Part shown: positions 36,601 to 48,600 of the stretch, piece by piece
How positions within the stretch are numbered: position 1 is the first letter of the stretch
Layout: each line of letters begins with the position of its first letter
NCBI RefSeq assembly: GCF_004027225.2
Contig: NC_044288.2
Coordinates: 3,874,719 to 3,938,718 of the forward strand
DNA length: 64,000 nucleotides
Direction of reading: 5' to 3'
Source: Strigops habroptila
Lineage: Eukaryota; Chordata; Aves; Psittaciformes; Psittacidae
Made by a program: the position numbers and the translations under genes
The notes under the pieces: generated by a model
Database searches by the model: none
What the model saw: only the letters and a program-made list of their open reading frames with translations
What the model was told of the DNA's origin: nothing

Positions 36601-39600
36601 CAGTTCTCCCTGTGCCAGCACTGGGGATGGAGGAGGAAAACACAGCAAACACATTCCCATCTGCACAGCATCCACATGCAGCTTGAGACACCGGCGGGCA
36701 GGGAGCAAGGTCTGTATGGGTCTGGCCAGGGCTGCCAGGACCTCACACCCCTCCCTAACCACAGCCCAGTTTTGCCTTAAACCCCTCACCCAAACACACC
36801 ACTGTGTGTGTGATGGTCAGGCTGTGGGGTGGGGAGGGTGGGCATCCCTGTCTAAGATTCATTTTTACTTTAAGACAGCAAAAACCATGGGGTTTGCCAC
36901 AAAACCACCCACTAAACCATCTGAGTGCCAACAGTCCTCTGGGATCCCATCCCAAGAGGGATGAGGAGGATGCTCAGCTCCAGGCCCTGAGAGTGCCCTG
37001 GCGCTGAATAGGTCTGAATTTTCCCACCCTCAGGTTAAGGGTGAGCCCAGCAGGCTGCCAAGAGCAGCAAAGATATCCCAAATCCTGGCATGGCTGAACT
37101 CACAGCCAAAGACCTACCGATGCTGCAACTCCCCAGTGACACGTTGGGAACAGAACTGCTCCCCCTGCTCCTTTGCTACAAAGTCTTTTCCAATGAAATC
37201 CTAATTTCTGGGGCTGATGAATCACTCGTGGTGATTATCAATGATTACAGGCTAGGGGCACTAATCACACTCGCTGTGGCTGGTGAATGAATACTGATGA
37301 GGCAGTTGACAAGGAGAAATCAAATAAAAGAAATATAAAATACCCTCCCACTCATCAGCTCCTCCTTGTTTGCCCAGCGGAGGAAGAACCATTAACCCCC
37401 GCCTGCTCAGGGCACAGAAAGCCACTGCTGCTGCTCAGATGGGCAACTGGTGTCCTCACAGCTCTGGTGTCCCAGTGGGGACAGCCCTGCGGGTATCCTG
37501 CTGTCCCCTCCCCACCTCTCCCTTCAGCCAGACCCAACATCCTGACCATCAGCACCAGCCAAGCTGCCACCCTCACCCACAGGGACAGAGCTGTGTCATC
37601 AGTAATGGGTGCTGGGCAGCAGAGGGACACCCAACATCCCTGCCCCAGCCTTCCCTTGCTGTAACCCCATTTATTTATTTTCATAGACTGGTTTGTGTTG
37701 GAAAGGACCTTAAAGCTCCTCCAGTTCCAGCTCCCTGCCATGGGCAGGGACACCTTCCACTAGAGCAGGTTGCTCCAAGCCCCTGTGTCCAACCTGCCAG
37801 GGATGGGGCAGCCACAGCTTCTCTGGGCAACTTCTGAACCCTGCTGAGTATTTTAGCATCATTCAGAGCCAGAAGCTGAGCACCCACCTAAGACACAGCG
37901 TGATCCCTGCCAGGGCCATCCATACCCCCCAGCCCCTATCCCAGACCCCCACACCTGGCTCTGCCCCACAGGTACCTGCAGTGGATGACGATGGGGCCCG
38001 CATCAGGCGGCGTGGATGCCTTCACCCTGCGGATGAAGGCCAGCAGCCCCGTGGCGTGGTAGGGGACACCGTGCTCAGGCCATGATGTGAAGTGGAACTG
38101 CCTCACCTCGTGCCTGGCTGAGTAGCCCCGCTGCAAGGGAAGGGTGAGATGGAGTGAGGAGGTTTGGGGAGGGAAATACACCCAAAAGCATGTAATTTGC
38201 TTGTGAATCCAGGATTTTGCCAGCTCAGATGGACCAGATGATCACTTCAGCAGCCTCACAGCTCCCTCTTCTTTGGCTGTAAGAGGGTTAAAAACCAGCC
38301 AAAGAGGACAAGGAGGCTGCCACAGGTCTCATTCAGGTCTCATTTCATCAGCACCTTCGCTAATTTCACATTCCTGTAGATTAAGGGGTAAATCCCACCA
38401 GTTCCATCCCCAGGTACCATACTGGAGAGTAATGAGCACATAACCTGTGCTCCAGCCTGGAGGAAAAAAAGCATCTTTTACCCCTGTCACAATTACACGG
38501 TGCTCACATGGAAATTAAACACAACCCAAACCAAAGCAGGGCTGAGCCGCTCACTCCAGTGTAGGTCACAGAGCAGGGGAAAACACAAAGGGAAGTAGCT
38601 ACCAGTATCCCCAGGGTTCAGAAGTTGCACCTCAACCAAGGGTGAAAGCCCCACCTTGGGGTAATAAACAGGGTATTGGTAAATGCCAATCTAGTGATGG
38701 GTAGAGAGGGCCAAGGAGGTCGGTTCTCCCCCTCTGAGGGCAGGAGCAGGTCCGTACCCTCTCGAGAGCAAAGGTGCGGACGGCGTACTCAGCCAACGTC
38801 TCCGACTTCACCAGCGTGATCTTGATGTCCCCGTACATCTCGGAGTCATCCGGCCAGTATTTGGAGCATTTCACCTGCAAGGAGAGGATGGGATGGGGGT
38901 TTGGCTCCGTGGAGGAGGCTTCTGGCAGAGCTGGAGTCCGGAGGGAGCGGGGTGGGATGTGGTCCTTACCCGGCCCACCTCCACCAGCTTGGTTATCATC
39001 ACGATGCTGGAACAGTGCTCCTGCCACACCATGCGCCAGAAGTCGTACACCATCTCCTGCTTGGGGCCTGCGGGATGGAGGAAAGGCCACCAGTGATGAT
39101 CAGGCAGCACCAGCAGAACCTGGCCATGGCAGCACCATGAGGCCACCACGTTTCTCCTCCTGCCTCCACAGCATTAACACCCCAAACCATTTTATTCACC
39201 CTTCTCCTCCAGGGATGTGCAGTGCCATGGGGGCAGCAGGAGGGGTGGGAGCTGCTCCACATTTCAACCATCCCATTTGGCCTCAAATTGGTCTATTCCC
39301 TCCCCTTATTGACCATGGAAGGTTAAATCCCACCCGGAATGAAACCCAGCTGCTAAATCAGGAGCTGCTGAGCGAGCAGGGTGAGGATGAAGGGAGCAAC
39401 TCACCTTGTGTGGCTATGAAGTGGTTGGACCTGTGGTAGCCCTGCAAGGGAAGCAGAGACATCAGTCCCAAGCTGGGGGAACACTGGGATACTCAAGTGC
39501 TGGGACACAGCCCTGGAAGACATTTCCCAGTCACCCAACTGGTAGCAACTCCCCACATCCTCACCACCAGTGCGGTGCTACCCACCACTGCAGCTTGATG

Positions 39601-42600
39601 AGGCTCAGCAGCCACCCTGCACCTCCCACATCAATGAAAGGCTCATGTAAAGCCCAACCTTCATCCCTGTCTGCACCACAATCCCCAGCAGCATCCTGTG
39701 GGCAATCCTGGCATCCACCAGCTTTATCCCAGCTCCGGCTACCACAAGCATCGCTGCCAAGCATGATAACACTACCACGAGAGCCCTGTTACTGATATCC
39801 CATTCCACAGCAGCCACATGGCGCTGAGTGATGGCCCTGCTTCCCTCCTTCATCCCAGCTGCTTGCTGGGGCCATTCCCAGCTCTTAACAGGGACGTGCC
39901 AGCCCAAGATGTGCATCCCAGTGAGGCCCCTGCTAAGAAAAGGGACCAGGGACCCAGTGTCCCACACCTTGGCCATGGGTGCAGCAGAGTTAAACCACAT
40001 CACACACATGGAGGCAACACTGGTTTCTCCATCCACCATGGGTCCTTTCACAGGGGATTTTTGTGGGTTGAATTCAACCTGAGCACAAGAGCTCTGCTCT
40101 TCATCACCCCATGGAGGACATGTCATGGAGACCTCACTTTCCCCTTCCCTGGACCAGCCTGCTTCTCCCTAATGCTCTTTAGCACCACACTGCCCAGTAT
40201 GATGCCTGGGAGGAGGTGGGAGCAGAGAGAAAGAAGAGGGAAACCATCTACTTACTTCTCGGTTAATCCGAATCTTAACGATCCCATTGGGACACAGGTT
40301 TGAGAGAGAAAAAGATCAGAGACAGAGACATTAGTGAGGCACAGAACAAGAGACAGGTTAGAGCGGGTTGTGGAGAGCCACAGGGGAGAAAGGACACATG
40401 GGGACAGGCACTGAGATGCTGCTCGGGCACATGGAACCCATCACGGTGGCATCGGGCCATGGCTGACAGACTGTGTGCTCTGTGCAGGAGGGAAGAGTGG
40501 GATTGCTGCTGCTTCCATGAGATGCTCAAGCCTGTGCCCAACAGACTCTTCCTGCACCTCCCCATGTCTCGGCATTGCAGGAGGTGACAGGGACATTGCT
40601 CCTGGAGAACATCACTCTCGGAGGACACAAGGGCTGAGCTCTGCCCTGACTCACATGCACTGACAGGATCAGGAGGCATCCCCAAGTTGATCGTTTGGCC
40701 CCTCAACCTCTGCATCCTCCACCCATGGAGGATGGAGACCCATGGCCACAAGAGCAGGCAAGGGAAGAGAGGATGGAACAGGGGAAGAGAGAGGGAATGA
40801 GGAAAGAAGGACAGAGCAGAGCAGAGCAGGGAGACATGCAGCAAGCAGAAACTGCTGACGAACACAAATAGATCAGGCAGGTTCTTCATGGTGCATCTCA
40901 AGGATGCACAGATCAGCCCATCCCGAGCTCCTCCAAATGCTGCTGGACAGACCCTGGCAGACTACAGGGTTCATATGAAGCTCCTGTTCCAGCCCAGACT
41001 CCCCAGAGACAGGCACCATCCCTACTTACATCGATGTAGTTGGCATTGATGTAGTCAGAGTTGGGATCACCCAGCAGCGGGTGCAGCTTCACCCGGTGAC
41101 GGTCATCTGCAGAACAAGGGGAGAAGGGACTATCAGCACCCAGGGCCTGTAAGCATGGGGACAGTGTGTCCCCCATGGGTCCCAGGGCTTGGTATCTCCC
41201 TGATATCTCTGGTGGAGAGCACCAGAGCTCCTGGAGTTTGTTGTCTCCATCCCTGCAGGAACATCACCAGAGATTCACACAGAATCATATAATCAAACAG
41301 GTTGAAAAGACCTTTAAGATCATGAAGATCATGAAGTTCCCCAGCACTGCCAAGGCCACCACTAACCCATGTCACTAAATACAGCAGGAAGCACAGTGGC
41401 CATGCCACACTGACTGGAGGGAGCTGGTGAGAAGCATCCTGTCTCCAGTGGGGTCAAGCCTGTTCGGGGTGTCTAAGTCTTTGCTAAAGGCACTCACATG
41501 TCGACACATGATCCTGTCTTCCTTTGGTCTTGTCTTTCTTCTTCGAAGCATCCCAACCTTCAAAGAAGCTCTGTAAGGAAAGAACGGCCATCACAACCCA
41601 AGGGCAAGACTGTGGGGTCCCCTCATCCAGCTCCAAACCTCCATAGGGAGCAGGATAGACAGGATGGCCCTTCTATCCCACCACCTGGGTCGTGCAGCCT
41701 CAGCCCCAGCTCCATAGCACGCTCTGCCAGATACACACTTCTGTTGCATCCACAAAATGTCCCATTTTTCACTAAATTATACAGTGCCTGGTTTTTTTTC
41801 CCCAGGGTTGGTTGTGTTTTTTTCTTCCACCTCCCCAGCCCCTTTCGCTCCCCAGCACAGAATAGGTTTCTGTGTAATAACAGTAACATTCCTAGATTGG
41901 TGTAAGAGGAGGAAAGTGGAAGGAAATTACATGTTTTCTCCCCTCCCATAATATCTGAGTGCTTTCAAATGACTAGTTCCAAGAACATACAGCAGCTTTT
42001 CAAGGAGCACTAATGATTATCGCAAGCCCTGGTTTGTCCAATACGTGAAAGGGGAGAGAAGAAAAAGCTCGTGCACTTGAAAGAGCCAAGCATTAAACAG
42101 TAATTTCACTGGGAAATTTCAACTGCCAGACCTGTGGGACACCGAGGAGTTGGGAAATCAACCCCACCGGGTGCGCTGCAGCACAGGAGCGGGAATAGCA
42201 CGTTCTGTTACGCATGCTTTGGCCCAGTGAGATGGGGTGGACACAGCACAGCCAACAACCCGGGATTGCCCTCTCCCATGTGCTCTCATAGAGCCATAGA
42301 CTGGTTTGGGTTGAAGGGACCTTAAAGCTCATCCAGTTCCAACCCCCTGCCACAGGCAGGGACACCTTCCACTAGAGCAGGTTGCTCCAAGCCCCTGTGT
42401 CCAACCTGGCCTTGAACACTGCCAGGGATGGGGCAGCCACAGCTTCTCTGGGCACCCTGTGCCAGCGCCTCAGCACCCTCACAGGGAAGAACTTCTGCCT
42501 TAGATCTCGTCTTGATCTCCCCTCTCAGTATAAAACTATTTCCCCTCGTGCTAAAGCCATTCCCCCTTGTCCTAGGCTCTCCCTAGGATCTTCACAAGAG

Positions 42601-45600
42601 CTGCCAGATTGCAGAGGATTTGCCTGTCCTAGGTTATGGCCATGCTTATCACAGGACAAGTGTGTTGGAGAGCAGAACATGGCATCGTGGTGCCCAGGAG
42701 GACATGAAGAAGGGAAAAGCATCGCCAGCCCTTGCAGAAGAGGCAGGATGATGCACTGCAGGCAGGAGAGGTGTGGGCTGGCAGGGCTGGTTTGGCTCAT
42801 CTCAGGGACCTGTTCAAGCTGTTGATTAAATCCTGAGCTGCCAGAAGCAGGGATCTGGTCCAGACCCAGGGACACACCACATGCCGATAATACCTGCCCA
42901 GAGAGCTGTGAGCTCCGGCTCCTGCTGTCTGGAGCTCTGCAGCTCTGAGTCTGGAGCATCTTCTCCTTGCACACGTGCCACCTTGTCCATCCCACCTCCT
43001 GTCTTGCCCAAGACACCAGCACAAGGTGCTCTCACCTCATACTCCTGCTTGAAGCCGTAGCCTTCTGCCGTCTTCATCTGGTTGATATGCTGGAGGAGAT
43101 CCGCCACCCGCACGGCGGGATGGAGCTGCCCGGTGTGATACGGGGACCCTTTGCGGCCGCACTGGCGGCGGGGGGAGCCCCCCAGCAGGCTGCTGGACTC
43201 ATTGACCACGCTGCTGCGCTGGTCACCTGCAGAAGAGGACGGAGAACCAGAGGCCATCATGGGAGCAAAGCCTTGGACCTCATCCCCATCACCTCCTCGC
43301 ACCCACAGAGGGACGAGAGGACACCTGGAGATGTTGGTGCTGCAGCCAGTCTCTCATTGAGGACCACAAGCAGAGCCCCCCCTCTGTGCTCTCTGCAGCT
43401 CATCCTACACCACAAGCTGAAAATACCCATTACAGCCTCTGAGGACCACAGCAGATCTCTTGGAAACCAGATCTTTCTGGGGTTAATAAGCTTATTTCCC
43501 ATTGACTGAGGCAATTAACTCCCATGCAGACAAGTAAGAGCTACGTGCCCAAATAGTCACACCAAGTCCTGACTTGAACAATCACGTTGCCAAAGTCTCC
43601 AGCCCAACTTAACAGGTAATTTTCCTCACTGCTAGAAATCGGCGTCTTATTCCTAGCACTGACGCAAAGGGAGCTGCTGTTTAATGGGGAGGTTTATGCA
43701 GTATTTACCTGGTTTATGCCTTTGCTGTGTAATTACCAGCAGAGTCAGACTAAGACCTCACTTGTCAGGCCAAGGTCCCACACAGGATCCTGAAATCTGG
43801 GTCTTGACAAAACCTGCTGCTCTCTGCTGCTGCCAAGAGATGTGGCAGGCATGGATCCCGCAGCACCCAGCCTGGAATGCCACACGCTGCTGGGAAGCAG
43901 CTTTGCAAGACGGTGCATCCCGGATGTGGTTTCCCCTAACAACACTTCTAAAAACCACCCTTGTGAGCCATCTCGCCCACAGATCTCCTAGATTTGGGGT
44001 TTTTTTTGGTCTGCTCGAATGCAAGGAGCAGCCCCTCACCCCTGCCTGCAGGGCCTCCCATGCAATGTGGGTGCACCAGGGGTGCAGGCACACACACACA
44101 ACAGGGGCTCTATCAGGCATCACAGCCCCAGAGGAGATGATGCTCCAACCTTTGCAACCAGAAACATCTCCCACCCAAGATGCCACCACTTGGCTGAGCC
44201 AACAGGACCACACGGGAGGGCCATGCTGCATCCCATGGCACAGCCGATGGGCTCACAAGATACTGGGTTTAATGAGAAACTAACTACAGGTATTCCCAAG
44301 GTGCCAACAGCTCCACATGCTGAGGACCTGCTCAGGTGTCCATGAGGATTAGGGACTTCTTTGAACGCAAAGAAACTGAGGCAGGGTGGGGAACAACCCC
44401 CAGCCATGGAGCACCCCATTCATTTACCTTCATTAATTAATGACGCCACAGCAGAGCCTGAGCTCCCCACATCTCCTCCTCCACCCTCTACCAAGCAGAG
44501 AGATGAGGAGCAGCCAGCACCAAAGCAAGGGAGAGGGTGGGAGCAGGATCCAGCCCCGAAGCCCCATTCCTTAAAGAATTTGAGGAGCAGCATCCCCAGC
44601 TCAGCCCCCTGAGAGGCTTTGAGTGTTTCGAGGACAGTAACTGGAAAATAATACACCTAGATGTATTAAGAGGAGGCAAAGTTTGCCCTCTGGGCTTCTA
44701 TTATCCATGAGACAATGCCGGGAAGTGTATTAATCCCACAGCCGGCAGAGAAGAGCCGTGTGCGTAAGCAGCATCTTGAGGTTACTGTAACAGATGTTAT
44801 TAGCATATGGTTGAAACTGGGGCATTCAAGGAGTTATTTTACAACTAAATCAGCATGGAGATGCATCCTCCAGTGGGTGTTAAATGATCAGTCTCCCTCT
44901 GATGTGAACGTGGTGGCTCTTTAACCCTTCGGAGCCCAGAGCTGTGCAGAACACTGAGCAGAGCCACGCTGGGTTGTGTTGGGTGAAGGCTGGTGCAAAG
45001 CTTTCAACCTCAGCATAAGCAAAGAGTTGGGGTTCACCCAGCTTCAGGGGGCTGTAGCCAGTGTTTGAGCCCCAAGGGGCCTCAATCCTTCCAGCCACAA
45101 GCTCAGATCTCTCCTTTGAGAGGTCAAGACGCAGAGACCCAGCTTGAGCCACCCACAAGTGATGGATGATAATAAAAGCTACTACAGACACCGGTGAGAT
45201 TGATGTCCTTGGAGGTTTAGGCAGGGCAGGGAGAAGCCTGCAACGCACCACACACATCAGGCTAAAATAGGTGCAATACCTGCTAGTGATCCTTGGACAA
45301 ACATTTCAGGTGTTACTGGGATATTCAGGGATTATTGGGACCCCTGCATGGGAGCAGGGAGGGGGGGATGCTGCGGTTCCCGGTCCTTACCTCGGTTGCT
45401 GTAGTTGTGGGTGTCCATGAAGGAGAGCCCCAGGCGCTCGTCCTCCTGCAGCGTGCTCTGGTCAGTGAAGCTCCTGTCAATGGCACTCATCATGTGTGTC
45501 TTCTCGTGGCGGTAGTTAATGGTGGCTTTGGTCATGTTGACGGGTTTTCTGCAGGATGCAAACGGGAGGAAGGGGGAAGAAGCACGCAATAAGCAGGACT

Positions 45601-48600
45601 GACCCTATGGTGCTATGAGATCTACCCCAAAGCTACTGGGCTTGGGTTATTTCAGGGAGCAGGATGGAGTATTTCCACCAGCAGTCACCACACTTTGGTA
45701 TTCTGGTGCCCCAAGCTGGTTGCAGCCCCATATGGAGCATCCCTCACTGGCTGCAGCAACTCCAGCTGCTCATCCTCAACGTCCTCTCCCCAATATCACC
45801 TACATCTTAGGCAGAAGCTCTTCCCTGTGAGGGTGCTGAGGCGCTGGCACAGGGTGCCCAGAGAAGCTGTGGCTGCCCCATCCCTGGCAGTGTTCAAGGC
45901 CAGGTTGGACACAGGGGCTTGGAGCAACCTGCTCTAATGGAAGGTGTCGCTGCCCGTGGCAGGGGTTGGAACTAGATGAGCTTTAAGGTCCCTTCAACCC
46001 AAACCACTTCATAATTCTAAAACCATGCCACAGGGCCAAATCCATCCCAAGGCATGGGCTGAACCCCCTTGACTGCACGTGTGCTCAGCACCTCCCACCA
46101 GGGAGGCTTTTCACCCCTGTGCAAGGTCCCCATTAGGCACCTAATGGGGATGCTGGAAAAGCCCAGGAGCTCTCACTAGAACAGAACCTCACATCCAAAT
46201 TCAAGACATTTAGGCAAAACCAACCCAAACTGATTGTTTTTGAGAGGCAGCATCACACTCCCAAGAAGCCAGAGCAGGGATTAAACAAGGGGAAGGACCA
46301 GCCAGAGATCTGAGCCCATGTTGGCACCTTGGATGGGCCAGGACACTGCCAAAATCCAGAATTCCACCCGGAGTCACTGACCCTTCCCTTTTATGCTGCC
46401 TTCAGGCTCTAACAAGCTCAGCATCATTATTTTCCCTGAGCCAAAGAGGCTTAAAACATATTGGGCAGAGAAAAGGACTTGTTGGAGCAGCAGGGCAAGG
46501 GGGATGGCTGGGAGAAAGGGTGAAGGAGAGAGAGAATGACAATTACTTACGGGTAATAGGAATAAGAATAGTAGTTCCTCCTGGCAAGCGTGCAAATAAA
46601 GAGAACAGCAGAAATTGCATAAGCAGCTTTTCTCTGGCATAGGGAAGGGGGGTTATGGGGCAACTCGGCTGCCAGAGAATTAAATGCACCGTAAAGAAAC
46701 CTGGTTCCTCTTTTGCATCCATAGTTATTTACTCCGGGTAGGAGCTGGGATCCCAGCAGCACAGCCCAAGCACCGGCTCTCAGGGTGACCCCAATCACTG
46801 CACTGGCAGTGGGGTGTCCATAACGCCCTTGGTCCAAGGGGTTATTCCACAGTTTTTAAGACTGAACAGCAAACATGTAGGGAGCCAGTCAGGGGCCAGG
46901 CAACCCCAGCAGGAGGCAGGGTCAGGATGTCACGTTTCCAGTGCACCATTTATTACCAGCAAGTGTATTCCAGGGGTGCATTTCCACTCCACCACATCAG
47001 TGTTTTTCCAACAGCAAAACACTCCGGAGGAGATTTATGAGCTCGTTGCAGCTTCCCAACAGCCCCAAATTCAAGGCCCTCAGCACCAGGTCTGATTTGT
47101 GGCTCTGTTTTGTCCTTCAACAGGTTCACCCTGGGGTGTTGAATCAAAGCTGCTCCTCCTCCTCCTGCCCACAAGCACTGGTGATAGGATGGCAGAAGCC
47201 GCACTCATGGCTTCCTACCCACAGCATCACTCCCAAAACCACATCAGCATTGCCAGCATTTGCTCCATCAGGGACAGACCCGACGCTGCACACACATGGG
47301 AATCATCCCAGAGCAATGGCAGTGTGCTGGGTGTAATCAGCAAGAGTCCTTTCAGGGCGAATGAAGCCATAAAGAGCTTTGCAGATTTACAGGGGCTGAG
47401 GTTGTGCCCTGCTCTTTTTCTCTTCCCCCTGGCTCTTTATGTACTTTCCTCCCATCATCCCAAGCCCTACATGGAGAAGGTATTTAATTGCTGCCCTTTC
47501 CCCCCCCCGGCTCAGCACCACTTCCCAGGGCGCTGCGCCCGAATGAAAACAGCAGCCGCATCCCCAGTGCTCCCAGGGATGAGTGTCCCGAAAAAGCTTT
47601 GTCCTCCTCCCTCCCACCCCACTGAGCTTCCCAAGCGAAAGCCTCCATGGCCGCATTCACAACCAGGCACGCTCAGCTCTCCATGCTGGGGAGCAGGGGG
47701 ATCCCATGGGGTTGGGAGAGTGGTTTGGGGGTCCCCAGGGATCATCAGCACTGGGAAAACCTCCCCCCCAGTGTGCACACACATTTTAACCCCTCATTTA
47801 GAGCCAGCTGGAGGTTTTTGCCAAGGGATTGCTCTCATTTCTCTGGCAGCTCAGTGGTTCCCCACTAAAACAAGCCCAGGAGGAGCTGGGATGCTCTGAG
47901 CACCTGCACCCTGGGGCACCCAGTGCAGGCAACCACAAGAAGACCCGGTGCCGGGAGATGCTGGGTGCTCCTCTGCCATCTCAGAGTGGATCAGCAGAAG
48001 GGTGATATTGCAAATGCCTTCCCCTCCTGCCCATCTCCAGGAACACCCACTCCATGCAAGGGAACCATACACAGCCCCATCCCTAATCCACCCCAATGGC
48101 AGGGAACCAGCAGTGTTCCCACAGATGGATCCAAGGCAGTGGGGAAGCCCAGGGACAATACCTCAGAGCAGATTAAGCTGAGTTATGTGATTTGGGCCTG
48201 GAGGGGTGCAGGGCTGCACGCCCTGGGATCCCCATCTGCTGTTAGCAGAGGGAGAGCTGGTGGGATGGGGACAGCCAGGCCCAGTGCTCCTCCAAGCCTG
48301 ATCCTGACCATCGAGCAGCACAAAGCCAAGAAACAGCAGAAAAAGAGGGATCAGTATCACCACCAGTAGCTCCCAGTTAGAGCAGGGGTGGTGGTGAAGG
48401 GCTGAGCTGGGAGGAAGGGACGGATGGAGGCACCGGGTCTCCTTACCCTTTCCGAATGACGACGATGATGGCTCCCAGGAGGATAATGAGGACGATGAGC
48501 CCTCCAGCACAGATCCCCAGGATGAGGCCCATCTCCTCCGAGTGCTGCGACACCTCGAGGGGACGCTTGCTCTCTTTGCAGGCAGCTGCCAGGGGACAAG

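Noticed and set aside
38774..39439. Plus-strand open frame of 221 codons
   Set aside because: It is the antisense shadow of PTPRU exons 20-22.
47099..47899. Longest plus-strand open frame (266 codons), inside the PTPRU intron 14-15
   Set aside because: No domain, biased composition typical of random GC-rich DNA, antisense to PTPRU, no splice context.
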